From Pollenia angustigena (Eukaryota > Arthropoda > Insecta > Diptera > Polleniidae): DNA of 64,000 bases. The notes beneath the pieces are model-generated. The model worked only from the letters and a program-made list of their open reading frames with translations, ran no database searches and had not been told where the DNA came from. The translations under genes were made by a program, and so were the position numbers. Location of the stretch: assembly GCA_930367215.1 (NCBI GenBank), contig OV884060.1, forward strand, positions 96,186,151-96,250,150, written 5' to 3'. This document shows, piece after piece, positions 32,633 to 44,309 of the stretch (position 1 is its first letter; every line of letters starts with the position of its first letter).

Positions 32633-34020
32633 TATTTTTAAAAATGTTAAGTTTATTTTATACAGAAGTTGTGAAAACGAAAAATAGTTGAAGGTAACTT
32701 TATTGCTCACTAGCTCTAATTCGGTTCGGTTTGTGCTTTGTTGTGATACAGACGTGTATTTTTAACCCCGCATACGATTTGAACTATTAATTAATCACAT
32801 TTGATTTTGACATATATCAGCAGCGAATATACGCTTAAAAATAAATGATATATTTTGTTATTTAAATTATTTAACATAATAGTGAACAATTAAAACGATA
32901 AAATTAAATAAAACAAGTAAGAGTGCTATATTCCGCTGTGCCGAATCTTATATACCCTTCACCATTGTGCGAGTAGAATAGAGAGCAACTAAATAATTTT
33001 TACATATACATACATATTTACAATACTTACAACTTCATTATAAATGAAATTTAAAAAGCGATAACTGGTAAATATTTTTTTTAAATCGTTTTTAGTTTCT
33101 ATTTGTTAAAATTATTTCGTTAAATATATGAAATAATAAAGAGGGGTGATAACGAAAATCATATTGGGCATTATGCTAGTATATGTAAACAAATACGAAG
33201 GGGTGGTGAGGGGATAGGAAGAAGAGACGACAACCGGATTTGAACTTCGCTTTGCATAAGGACCCAGAATATATATACTTTATAGGGTGTAGGACCTTCG
33301 GTGAAGGGTATAAAAAACAATCTTAATTATAAAAAAGAGTAATTTTTGGGATTTCAGTATTTTGGTCATAACTCTGCTATTTCTTAACCGATTTGACAGA
33401 TTTATACCGACGTGTTAAATTTGCCAGTTATTTTGGCTATAAAACGTGGACTCGGGAAGATCTATGGTTCCTGAAAATGGGTATTTTTCAAAAAAATATT
33501 AATATTTTGGTCATAACTTTTTCGTATCTGAACCAATTTTCCCGAGTTTTTCAGAAAATATTTTCTATTAAAAATTTCCGATCTTCTGATATATAAGGCG
33601 TAACCATAGGTCATATTACAGTCAAAAAATTCAGGTTTTTATACAATTTTTAATACTTTTTGTATGAGAGGTACCACGCCTACTTCTCCAATCCCGCCCA
33701 CATTTTGTAGGATGGTGTATATTTATAACCAGGGAAACCAGAAATATGCTCTAAAAAAAGTGTTTTATGCGCATTAAATATGTAGTAAAAACTTGAAAAT
33801 ATGCTCTAAAAACTTAATAATATGCCCTAAAAAAACCAACACTGAGTTATTTTAAACAAAAAATATGTTTTTTTTCAACAATTTAATAATATTTGCATAC
33901 AATAAAAAATAAAAAATTAAATAAATGTAACTAAAAACAAAATAACTGAATAAAATCAAATTTTGTACTTGAATTTCTGAGATCATGAAATTAAAATTAA
34001 TGATTATAAAAGGCAAAGTC

Positions 34021-34270
34021 TTATTGGTAATTGTTATTGCAATAAATAACTAAATATTGATTTAAACTTTTAAATAAAAAACGTTGGCTATTACATCTGA
34101 ATAGACTTTTATACATTGAAAATGTGCGTTCAACGTCGAATGATGTAATAGGAGCATATTTAAAATAAAACTATTCTTGACCATTATATTTAAAAACTTC
34201 TTTTGAAGCAGAAGCATTAGCTTCTTTAGTAAAATGTTTACATAGACTTTTTACAACATTTAAGCCTTGG
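34021..34270 (-). pseudogene. hAT transposase C-terminal (dimerisation) fragment
   Basis: The minus strand reads KHFTKEANASASKEVFKYN, one stop, then FKYAPITSFDVERTFSMYKS and QRFLFKSLNQYLVIYCNNN before a stop at 34021. YAP.TS.DVER.FS.YK is the hallmark of the hAT C-terminal dimerisation domain in insect transposases. The DDE core and BED finger are missing or unrecognisable. The strand gives the element's orientation. No ATG precedes it. Confidence 0.8.
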
Positions 34271-34498
34271 TTTTTAAAACAATTTGTTGAAGTTAAGTTT
34301 TAAGGTTATGCTTTCCATTGCAATTCTCCATCTTGTTAATATTTTCAACAGTCTTCGTTAATATTGTGTACTGCTCAACAAGTGTGAGCCCAGTAATTTT
34401 TTAATTTTTTTAATAATTTTTCAATGAAACCAAAAAGATAAAACAAAATACTTTGTATGACGTTTGAAAGTTTAAAAAAATATTAAAACGTGGCGCAA

Positions 34499-34797
34499 CA
34501 GCAAAGGCGAATTCACAAGTGCAAAATAAAAACATCACTGACAAACAACACGTAAACCAAGGCGAATAAATTTGTCAGGTGGCGTTGAAAGCACAGCTGT
34601 GCTACTTTTTTTTGTTAATTAGAGAGAGGAATGTCAAAAGTTACTTGTGTTTTTGACAGATCGACCAATAAAAGTAATAAAAAAAAATACATTGTTATGT
34701 TTTTAGTGTTGTTACTTGTTGCAGTATCGACACCGCCGTTTTCATGAATTCACCTTGACCTAAACTTAATATAAAGAAATTGTGAATTCGCCCTTGC
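34499..34797. repeat. small inverted-repeat element (gcgaattcac ends)
   Basis: gcaaaggcgaattcacaa at 34500 faces ttgtgaattcgcccttgc ending near 34797. A third related caaggcgaataaattt lies at 34558 and an inverted ataaattcgccttg at 34807. This is a MITE-like, non-coding insertion inside the hAT element. Confidence 0.5.
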
Positions 34798-35547
34798 AGC
34801 CATAAATAAATTCGCCTTGTGTAAAAGCTAAGTGTAAAAATAAAAAAAAGCAATTATCAAAATATGCTTCAAAAAGTTAAAATATGCTTTAAAAACTAAA
34901 AAAATGCTGCAAAAATGCAATTTTTACAAAAATATGCAGCAACGGGTAAAATATGCAGAAATATGCACTAACGAATCGATGCCAAAATTCATAAAAAGTT
35001 CTAAAACAGATAAATATATTGCTTTTGCCTTCATTGGTCGCACAAGGAAAAACATGCAATTGCATCTTTGTGGTTTCCCTGTTTATAACCTAAATGTTTG
35101 TACCTAATTTTAAAGCTTTGGCTCTTGCCGTTCTCCAGATATACAGAAATAAGTAATAAAAATACAACAACCACAAGGGATTTTTTGGAAAAATTAGAGG
35201 CAGTCGTGGTTTTTGGTCATATCTAAGCCATTTGTGGACCGATCTTCCTGAATTTCAATAGCAAGAAATGGTGGACTGTATGTAACATAAATGTAAAACA
35301 ACCTAGCCGCTATCATGTCTGGATTATCCGGAAAACACATATCAAACGTAAGACGGACAGACGGACATCGTTAAATCAACTTCTCTTCTCAGATGGACCC
35401 AGAATATATATACTTTATGGGGTCTAAAATCAATATTGTGGAAATTACAAACTTATATATACCCTTTTACACCTGTGGTGAAGGGTATAATAAAAAAGTA
35501 AAAATATATACATACGTATGAATGTTCATACATGTATGTATGTATAC

Positions 35548-36939
35548 TAGCCTGGTCGCATCTTGTATGGGATTTTTTTTTTTTTTTTAATTAAATTGTT
35601 TGCGCTGCTTAAAATATGAGGTTTGGTGTAAGAAATCATGATCTTATTTTTCAGGTCAATCCGACGGTGCCTAGCCGTGCCGGGTGGGGCCCAAAGTTCC
35701 CCACATTATAAAAACAACATCTTTTCTATCAGATCTTTATAGTTATACTAGTTGAAAAGCCGAAAATCAAAAATATGACTTCCGCAGAGAAAGTACTTCA
35801 AGTGTGCCAAATTTCAGCTTCCTATGTCATCAGATGGCTTCAGAAAGTTGCGGAAAGAATAGGACATACAAACATAATTTTTTTTTCTGGAAAAAAAAAA
35901 TAATTTTTTTATTAAAATTTCGGAATTTTTGTTTTTAAAAATTCATAAAAAATTGAAAAATTCAGCTATGCTTCTAATTTTATGCAGACATATAAAAACC
36001 AACATTGCAAACAAAACAAGCTATAAATAATTAAAATCTGTAAACAACTTTTGATTTTATGAATTCACAAAAGATGTGGCGGTTTAATAAAACTCTTTAA
36101 TTAATTAAAATTTTTCGTCTTTTGTGAATACATAAACCCAAAAGTTGTTAACAGATTTTAATCATTTATAGCTTGTTTTGTTTGCAATGTTGTCAATTTT
36201 TTATGAATTTTTAAAAACAAAAATTCCGAAATTTTAATAAAAAAAAAATAATTTTTTTTTCCAGAAAAAAAAAAAATTATGTTTCTAAAACGACTGCGCA
36301 TATAAGAAAAAAGTTTTACCTTTCTTAAAGTAAATTTTATTGCGGAATTTCGGTTTTTTTAGTTTTTCGATAAATTAATGCGTTTTTGAGTTACGCGAAC
36401 ATATGTTGTGCAACCTCCTTAATTTTCGAAATAACGGTACATCTTGAAAACCAAAGCCAACATAAAGAAAATAGTTTTAACTTTCTTAAAGTAAATTTGA
36501 TTGCGGAATTTCGGTTTTTTTTAGTTTTTCAATAAGCTAAAGCGTTTTTGAGTTGCGCGAACATATGTTAATCTATCTATACAATATATAATTTCTTAGT
36601 ATGTCAGGATGTTTGCATGCATGTCCTATTCTTTCCGCAACTTTCTGAAGCCATCTGATGACATACGAAGCTGAAATTTGGCACACTTGAAGTACTTTCT
36701 CTGCGGAAGATCGTAACGAAGCCATATTTTAGAATTTCGGCTTTTCAACTAGTATAACTATAAAGATCTGATAGAAAATATGTTTTTTTATAATATGGGG
36801 AACTTTGGGCCCCACCCGGCACGGCTAGGCACCGTCGGGTTGACCTGAAAAATTAGATCATGATTTGTAACACCAAACCTCATATTTTAAGCAGCGCAAA
36901 CAATTAAATTAAAAAAAAAAAAAAATTGCGACCAGTCTA
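35548..36939. mobile_element. foldback hAT-like element, perfect 8-bp TSD
   Basis: The TIRs start TAG(C/A)CTGGTCGCA. atgtatac flanks both ends exactly (35540-35547 and 36940-36947). The arms are long: about 330 bp from each end are inverted copies, including tgaggtttggtgtaagaaatc and gtgggcccaaagttcccca-type segments. A second inverted pair (about 35880-36050 against 36110-36290) is nested inside, then a tandem of the 165-bp cggaatttcggttttt unit (36340-36560). The left arm of another copy begins at 61116. There is no coding sequence. The site is the Jockey B 5' UTR; copy A preserves the empty site. Confidence 0.9.
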
Positions 36940-37069
36940 ATGTATACATATTCTGAACCAAAACATTTAAGTTTAAATTTCTTATTTTTTTGTGTTGTTG
37001 TAATACAATAAATAATAAAAATATTAAAAGCAAAGCAAAACGGTGAAAAACAAAAACAACTCTTTGCAT

Positions 37070-38931
37070 GAGTACGAACAGTGAAACAACACTAAGACAA
37101 AATGAAAGAAACGTTTACGTTTTAGTTCATGGAAATGAAAATAATGCAGAAATAAATAAAACAAAACAATATTAACTACCTAACGGCTAAGCCAATTATT
37201 CGTACACGTTCCCTTTCGCCCTCGGTATTTACACAAACGGTGGATAGTTTTTTTTTGTTTTTTTTTTTTTTTCATTATTTATTTATTGAATCTTCATATA
37301 TTAAATATGAACTAACAATAATTAATCAAATCTTAACATAATGCTTTATTTTATGTCCTGCCAGTGCCAGACAAAAATTTTCTTCATCACGGGTTCTGTT
37401 CACATATGTAGGTGTTTATCGCTCATCTTAATGGGTAAGTGCTGCAGTGTCTCTTCTTCTTAAGCGAGAGTGGCCGCTATCATTTAAAATATTTCGTGCT
37501 AGTGGATTTGGGTGCAACTCTAGCCTTTTCAAATATTTTACCGCATACTTCGTAATAATAGTCCTTACCAGTGGCACATTGAGATCCTTGTGGATATTTG
37601 AGTTTTTAACATACCAAGGGGCAGCTGTAATTATTCGAAGAAGTTTATTTTGGCGCCTTTGAATTTTTTCGATATTTGAGGCCGAGGCAACGGTGGATAG
37701 TGACTCATTAAAAAAACTACAACTAGACTTGGTGACAAGTGTTGCCAGGCCAGCAAGTATTGCCGTGACGTCAAAAACAAATTTAGTGGGAAAAGATACT
37801 ATGAACTCAAACACAAATGCAATGGAAAAACCCCCCTGTAAAAAGTTGTCAAAAGCCTACAGTACAAGTTGGTATGGACAGGTACCTTACAGTGCTTAAA
37901 CGGGGACGCAGCCCTACCTCTGCAGCAGTTGCTTCGGCCTCAAAAGTACCAAATTCAAATGATCTCATAAAGAGTTTGATATCGGTGATAGGTGAAAATT
38001 CGTTTTACGTAGCGGCTATCAAGCGTGGAAGTATAAACGAGACAAAAATACAAGTCAATCATGAGAATGATTTTTGCAAAATAATAAAAATAATAAACAA
38101 CTTTGAAACACTTAAAAAAAACTTTTTTACCTACCAACTGAAAAGCAGTAAAGGTCTACAGGTAGTGATTAAGGGTATTGACTCATGTGTGGACCCAGAA
38201 GAGGTAAAAACATTCCTAGAAGAAAAAGGGTTCAAGGTAAAACATGTAGTAAATATTAAAAATAGAGAAAAAATTCCCCAACCACTTTTTCGAGTGGAGT
38301 TTGAACCCGGCGACGTAAAACTTAAAAAAAAAAAACGAAACATCCTATTTACAATTTAAAATATATTCTCTACAGAAGAATAACTATAGAAGAGCCGCAC
38401 AAAAGAAATGGTCCCGTTCAATACTTAAACTGTCAAGAGTATGGTCATACTAAGTCATACTGCTATTTACCCCCTGTTTGCGTAGTATGTGGTGAATAAC
38501 ATGGCACAGTTCTTTGCGATAAGTCTAAAACCGACCCCAACGTAAAACAATGTAGCAACTGTGGCGGTAATCACACTGCCAATTATAGAGGATGCCCTGT
38601 ATACAATATCATCAAGCAGTCGGTTGGACCGAAAACTAATCCTCCCCAAATGCAGGTAACAAATCAAGTAACCACAAATGACATACAGGCTCCGCAGCCT
38701 GGTCATAACAGAACCTCTTATGCTAACGTCCAAAAATCAAACCATGTGCCATTGCAAGGTGTCTCGCCAAGTAATGATGAAACTCCAGTTTCTAATTTAA
38801 GTCGTCTAGAAAAAACCATGAACACATTAGTGCAAACAGTAAATAATTCTACAAACACAATGGGTAATATGATTCAGGAAATTCTTAGAATGCAATCGAT
38901 GTTATTGCAAGCTGTACTTAACAAACCATGA
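37070..38931 (+). pseudogene. Jockey copy B ORF1, broken by a nested Jockey fragment
   Basis: It starts at ATG 37070 (MSTNSETTLRQNERNVYVLV, identical to copy A). A frameshift soon gives a stop near 37172. The reading then continues to 37247, where a 441-bp minus-strand Jockey fragment is inserted, and resumes at 37701 (DSLKKLQLDLVTSVA). An extra A near 37825, further frameshifts near 38340 and a stop at about 38497 follow. Zinc-knuckle cysteines (CSNCGGNHTANYRGC) persist at about 38550. A segment present in copy A between KVP and NSNDLIKSL is also deleted (37950). The end overlaps ORF2 as ATGA at 38928-38931. Confidence 0.88.
37248..37688 (-). mobile_element. 5'-truncated Jockey copy C, 12-bp TSD
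   Basis: A T-run at 37248 (poly(A) on the minus strand) is followed by the Jockey 3' UTR and the last about 85 codons of ORF2 (EKIQRRQNKLLRIITAAPWY and so on), reading toward lower coordinates. aacggtggatag stands on both sides (37236-37247 and 37689-37700). This is typical target-primed insertion of a 5'-truncated copy. It belongs to the same family as copies A and B, which shows the family was still moving after copy B inserted. Confidence 0.95.
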
Positions 38932-39925
38932 ACTGTTTAAAAATTTGTTTTTGGAACGCAAACGGCATCCGTCAACATAAAAATGAACTAGAATACTTTC
39001 TTAAAAATAAACAAAGTGATGTTATGATGGTTTCTGAAACTCATCTGACCTCAAGAAACACATTTAAAATTAATGGTTACATACTATATGACACCAAGGA
39101 CCCTCGAGATAGAGCTTGTGGAGGTTCTGCCATTTTGATAAAAACCCGAGTCAAACACTACCTTATGTGTGATCACCGTGAAGACTATCTGCAAGCAACG
39201 ACTATTTGTGTTGAAGAACTAAATCGAAACATAGTAATTTCTTCTTTATACTCTCCACCTAGATTTTCCATATCAGAAGGCCAATATTATAAATATTATA
39301 AATCATTAGGACCCTGTTTCCTGGCCGCTGGCGATTAAAGCGCTAAACATACCTTCTGGGGGTCACGACTTATAACACCAAAAGGTCGTGTTTTGTTTAG
39401 CACAATCTCTAAAATGGGTTTAAATGTGGTCGCGAGCGGGCAACCAACATATTGGCCTACTGATCAGCAAAAAATTCCAGATGTTATCGACTTTGGCGTG
39501 GTTAAAAACATCCCCACAGAAACGATTCATGTTGAAGCTTCCTTAGAATTATCATCCGACCACACACCTACAATTGTTACTATATCGAACCCAAATAGAA
39601 TTGTATATCCGTCAGGTTACTTAGCGACGCCAGCCACACAAATAAGTTGGTTAAAATATAAAAAATTTCTCAGTGCCCAATGCACAGAAAATATTCCGCT
39701 TAGTACACCGGAGAATGTGGATCTCTCTATTGTTAACTTTGACAGTTATCTTCAACTAGCTGTTCAACATTCCAGCGTTACCCCCAAAAAAATTAAAAAT
39801 AATAAAATATATTCTTCAGATGTCGAGCGGCTCTTTACTGAAAAAAAGGAGAGTTCGAAGAGAGTGGCAACTTTACAGATCCCCGCAACATAAGATTTTA
39901 TTAAAAGAGTGCACAAAAAGGCTAA

Positions 39926-40530
39926 TGGCGATTTCTTTTCTGAGAAAAATGTTGCATTAATGTTACATGTTCTATATTTTTGTGTTCGTTTGTACAAAAA
40001 ATACAACTGTGGGAAAAATTTTAAAGTTCTTTTGTGAATATGTTGATAAAAAACGTGCAAAACATGTTGCATGTTTTACCCTTACTTTTACTTAAGGTGT
40101 TCATACTGCCCTGTCTTACAATTTTGGTACTTACTACTTTGTTTGTACAACCAATGTTTTATTTTGTTTGTCATAATTCATACAGCTCATAATTTTGTAA
40201 AAAAATTATTTTAAAACAAAATATAAATATATTTACACATTAAAATAAAAAGAAAGTCTATTTATATGATAATCATTTAAATTTTTTTAAGCCATTAGTG
40301 ATGTCAATATTTGTTTCCAAGCCATAATTGCGTGCAGAAACCGCTGAAATAGCTTTAAAAATCGCTCATGAAGTACATTAATGATGAAAGTGTAATAGTT
40401 GTAAATAAAAGCAGCTAATTGTGTTCTATTGAAATTGCACAACATGTAACACTTCCAGTGATTATAGGTAACATTAGAAAATGTTACATGTACATACTGT
40501 AACATATTTTTTTCAGAAAAGAAATCGCCA
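39926..40530. mobile_element. PIF/Harbinger-like MITE, TSD TAA
   Basis: The TIR TGGCGATTTCTTTTCTGA is exact at both ends of 605 bp. TAA flanks both sides (39923-39925 and 40531-40533). The copy A empty site (ggctaagaaag) confirms that one TAA was duplicated. The interior has atgttacatg motifs and no transposase. Confidence 0.88.
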
Positions 40531-42859
40531 TAAGAAAGTTATTGCAGAATCAGAAAACGGCTTCTCTAGAAAAATATCTTAAGGAACTTGATGCAACTCC
40601 ATAATCTGACTACTCATTATAGCGTGCAGCTAGAAATCTAAAAAGGCCAGTTATATCTAAGCCACCATTAAGAAACTTGAATGGTAGTTGGACAAGAAAC
40701 TATATTGAAAAAGCGAATCTGTTTGTTAGTCACTTGAAAAACGTATTTACACCAAATATATTGCGGTCGAGTTACCACCTGTTGCTGCTAGAGCAGCTAT
40801 TCCCCTCAGATTTGAGATAAGAGAAATCGAAAAGGCTATTTGTGACTTAATCACTAAGAAGGCACCTGGTGTTGATAAAATCAGTAATAAAATGCTTTTG
40901 GAGCTACCTCGCATAGGAAAGAAAATTATTCTTTTTATTTTTAATGCTATTTTACGCCTTGAATACTATCCCCAAAAATGGAAGGTTTCCTTAGTTACCA
41001 TGATACCAAAGCCAGGTAAAGATCATACAAACGTTGAGTCTTATAGGCCTATTAGCTTATTATCAAATATGTCAAAGCTGTTTTAGAAATTATTAGTTTC
41101 AAAATTAACACCGATTTTAAGTGAAAATAGATGTATTCCAAACCATCAGTTCGGATTTAGAAGAAAACACAGCACAATCGAACAGACTCATCGAATAGTA
41201 AATGTAATAAGAAAAGCATTTGAAGAAAATAAATATTGCTCAGCACTCTTCATCGATGTTTCGCAAGCTTTTGATAAAGTCTGGCATGAAGGCTTATTAC
41301 ATAAATTGAAGCAAAATTTACCAGCAAACACACACAAGCTGCTAGAAAGCTACATAGTCGGTCGTCAATTTATTATTAAAGAAGGAAATTTCTTAAGTTC
41401 ACCTCAGCCCATTGCCGCTGGAGTCCCACAAGGCAGTATCCTGGGCTCCCTATTATACTTAATTTATACTTCGGACATGCCAACAAGCAACAACACACAA
41501 ACTTCAACATTTGCAGACGATACAGCTTTTCTAAGCGTCCACGAAAACCGTTATGAAGCATCTCGTTACTTACAGCATCATATATTTCAACTAGAAATAT
41601 GGTTAAGACAATGGAGGATAATGGCCAATGAGCAAAAATGCGTACATATAACATTCACTTTGCGCCGGGAATCTTGCCCCCCTATTACAAACAATAATCA
41701 AATAATTCCTCAACATTCGCATGTAAAATATCTGGGTATACATCTGGATCGGCGATTAACGTGGAAATGCCATATAGAGGCAAAATTAACTCAAATGAAA
41801 CTAAAAGCCATTCAAATTCATTGGCTTATTGGAAGAAATTCTGTCCTTAGTCTCGATTGCAAGCTTCTACTTTACAACTCTATCTTAAAGCCTATCTGGT
41901 GCTACGGTATTCAACTATGGGGCACTGCCTCGGCCTCTAATATCGACAAAATTCAAAGGCGCCAAAATAAACTTCTTCGAATAATCACAGCCGCTCCCTG
42001 GTATGGTAAAAACTCAAACATGGCGGGGTGCAATAACGCCTTAAGAAATAAGGCCTTTAAGGCTTTATTTCTCAATGGAAAGTGAAATAAGGCCTTTATT
42101 TCCAAAAAGGTTTTATTGCACTTTGAAAGTGAAATAAAGTCGTAAAGGGGTTATTACACTTAAATTTCTTTTTAAATGAAGCAATAAAATTTCTTATTCT
42201 TATCATATATATTATTTCTAAAGCACTTTTTTTTTTGTCGGTTGCAAATATCTCCCATACCACCGCATCAAATTTAATGAATGATATCTCATTTTAAAGC
42301 TTATTTCTAACACTAATGACGAAAAATAATTAGAAATTGAAAAATTAATATTTTCATTGATAAAAATTATATTTTATATAGAACTGCAATAGAACTGCAT
42401 GATAATACTGTTCAAACGTGGTAACACATGGTCGCTTAATAGTAATGCAGTTCTACATAATATAGTATGTATTAAAATCCATGCTGGCAATACCGCTATT
42501 TACTATAATGCCGTTTATTACTAACTGAGCTACCTAAATAAGAGCGGAAGCGTTTTTTGTATGTCAAAACTTCTCATTTGCATACAATTTGTACGAAACA
42601 AACCATTAGAATGCGAATTAGAAACCACCCGGCTGATAAATCTTATTTGACAGATCGCTATGTCGGTTTGTTTTATTCAAATTGTATTTAAATAAAATTT
42701 GCGTGTTTAAAAAAACGCTTGCCGTTTTTGTTTAGGTTGTTCAGTTAGTCAGTTATATTCATCATTTTCATTGATAAAAATTATATTTTAAAATGTATTG
42801 AAGTTACTAAAATTTCTATTTATTTTTTTAATTTTATGTTACAAAAATGACAACTAACG

Positions 42860-42887
42860 GTGCGAAATATTCGCACGGGTCATCTAG
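42860..42887 (+). other. possible Helitron 3' terminus
   Basis: A 7-bp hairpin gtgcgaa-ata-ttcgcac is followed by gggtcat and CTAG, then T. Helitrons end in a short hairpin and CTRR and insert between A and T. I did not find the matching 5' TC end, so the assignment is tentative. Confidence 0.3.
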
Positions 42888-42997
42888 TTATATTTTATTG
42901 AACAATTATAAAAAATTTCATATTAACAAAAAATAATAGAACATTAATAATTAAAAAAAAAACAAATGTTCAACAATATTGAAAATCTTTGCTTTAT

Positions 42998-43350
42998 AAA
43001 GTTTTTCTGCGTGGAGGCCTGCGGCCGCTCTTAGGGGTTTTCTCCTCCATGGGACGCGGCAGGTGGCTTCGGTGAATAAAGTTTCCCTGCGCGCGTCACA
43101 CTACGGTTGATAATCACCCCTATCGTGAATTAAAATTCCTTGGGAGTTTTTTCCCTTTTCCCATTTTTAGAATAGAATTAGCATAGGAAAAATTGAAAAA
43201 GGGAAAAAACTCCCAAGGAATTTTTATTCACGATAGGGGTGAATGAGTCGCGCGCAGGAAAACTGTATTCAGCGAAGCCACCTGCCGCGTCCCATGGAGG
43301 AGAAAACCCCTAAGAGCGGCCGCAGGCCGCCACGCAGTAAAACTCTATTA
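42998..43350. repeat. long GC-rich hairpin
   Basis: Arms 42998-43160 and 43190-43350 are inverted copies with gcggccgctcttaggggtt, cctgccgcgtccc and aactcccaaggaattttt. The loop is only about 30 bp. The GC-rich arms stand out from their AT-rich surroundings and share a gaggagaaaa..gcggcc layout with the 82-bp repeat at 5486-5655. Confidence 0.85.
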
Positions 43351-44116
43351 AGTGAAGATTTAGGTGGCTTTTTCCTACGTAGTGCATAAAGTCCATGGAC
43401 ATTATGTCACTATTCGTGTGTCACAATGTTCATGGACATTATGACATGCCACCGGAAATATATACTTACATGTTCATTATGAGCAATATGTATTATTAGA
43501 AGTTGTTTAAAGATATTGGAACTACTAATCGGTCGAAATGCTGCTACCAACAACAACAAAAATCGATAAATTGAAGAGTGTAACAAAAGAATCAAAAAAT
43601 ATAAAATAAAGGCGCTATTGCACCATTGGCTAAATTCCAATAAAGGATTTATTTCACTTTCAATTGAGCAGTAAAGCCTTTTTCGCAAAAAAGGTCTTAT
43701 TTCTCAATTGAAAGTGAAATAAAGCCTTAAAGGCCTTATTTCTTAAGGCGTTATTGCACCCCGCCCTCAAACATTCATAAGGATCTCAATGTGCCATTAG
43801 TTAAAACTATGATTACAAAATATGCAATAAAATATTTAAAAAGGCTTAAACAACACCCAAATCCACTAGCTCGAAATATTTTAAATCATGGCGGCCACAC
43901 TCGCTTAAGAAGAAGAGACACTGCAGCACTTACCCAATTAGATCAGCGATAAACACCTATATAAGTGAACAGAACCCGTGATGAAAAAAATTTTGTCTGT
44001 CACTGGCAGAACATCAAATAACGTATTAGGTTAAGATTTGATTAATTATTGTTAGTTCATATTTAATATATGAAGGTTCAATAAAAAATAATGACAAAAA
44101 AAAACTAGTGCTAATT

Positions 44117-44309
44117 TACCGTTAACTATTTCGATCTTTAAAGGTAAGTTGTGAAAACGGGCCTTAGTTAAGCAACTCGTCTGTAGTTTAAGATATCAGC
44201 TTTTGATAGAATTATAATAAACGATAGCTTCCAAATAGTTGGAAAAAACCTCAGTTTAAGTGATTTATTAAATATAAATTATTGTAGGTGGTTGGCCGTG
44301 AAAGCTGAC
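44117..44309. other. no recognisable feature
   Basis: AT-rich sequence between the Jockey B TSD and the Tc1-like relic. It may be the 5' part of the Tc1-like element, but no terminal repeat was found. Confidence 0.4.

Larger units (their letters stand above)
33730..35081 (-). mobile_element. hAT element with 8-bp TSD and transposase remnant
   Basis: The ends are CAGGGAAACCA at 33730 and the exact inverse finishing at 35081. Perfect TSD tttataac lies at 33722-33729 and 35082-35089. aatatgc motifs recur just inside both ends (33742-33830 and 34860-34960), as hAT subterminal repeats do. A minus-strand hAT transposase C-terminus is present at 34021-34270, which confirms the superfamily. A small inverted-repeat element (34499-34797) lies inside. 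Confidence 0.9.
32915..35492. mobile_element. dispersed fly repeat inserted in Jockey B 5' UTR
   Basis: Copy A lacks this block (aaataaaac joined directly to agtaaaaatat). It starts aagtaagagtgctatattcc..acccttcacc and ends ggtgaagggtataata, so tatacccttcacc is an inverted end motif. It has two ggacccagaatatatatacttta motifs (33268, 35397), agacggacagacggacat at 35350 and several attttggtcataactc repeats. This layout is common in fly genomes, but I cannot assign its class. It contains the hAT-like element at 33730-35081. Confidence 0.6.
42022..43765. mobile_element. MULE-like foldback element, perfect 9-bp TSD
   Basis: The ends GGCGGGGTGCAATAACGCCT are inverted copies extending over about 100 bp or more (aggcctttaaggctttatttc in both arms). 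ctcaaacat is duplicated exactly at 42013-42021 and 43766-43774. A 9-bp TSD with G-rich TIRs fits Mutator-like elements better than hAT. Copy A has the empty site (actcaaacattcat). It has no transposase. Inside are a GC-rich hairpin (42998-43350) and a possible Helitron 3' end (42860-42887). Confidence 0.85.
38928..43952 (+). pseudogene. Jockey copy B ORF2, retains FADD but interrupted twice
   Basis: The ATG at 38928 overlaps the ORF1 stop. The endonuclease (CFWNANGIRQHKNELEYFL, CFLAAGD) ends at a stop at 39336; an Asn codon in copy A (GDYNAKH) corresponds to this region. A 605-bp MITE interrupts at 39926 and a 1744-bp MULE-like element at 42022. Between them the RT reads KAPGVDKISNKMLLELPRI, then AGVPQGSILGSLLYLIYTSD and TSTFADDTAFLSVHENRY, with the catalytic Asp pair intact at about 41515. 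The C-terminus resumes at 43766 and ends LDQR at 43952. There are stops at 39336 and near 41083 and frameshifts near 39840 and 40780. Confidence 0.9.
32722..44103 (+). mobile_element. Jockey-clade LINE copy B, full length, multiply interrupted
   Basis: The plus-strand element starts cggttcggtttgtgctttg at 32722 and ends in poly(A) at about 44103. actagctctaatt (32709-32721) and actagtgctaatt (44104-44116) form a 13-bp TSD with two mismatches. It is closely related to copy A over its own sequence. Five insertions inflate it: 32915-35492, 35548-36939, 37248-37688, 39926-40530 and 42022-43765. Each is absent from copy A, giving precise empty sites. ORF1 and ORF2 are broken by these plus point mutations. 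Confidence 0.9.

Noticed and set aside
23397..44103. A single inverted segmental duplication joining both Jockey copies
   Set aside because: Each copy has its own distinct target-site duplication and the homology stops at those sites, which fits two independent insertions.
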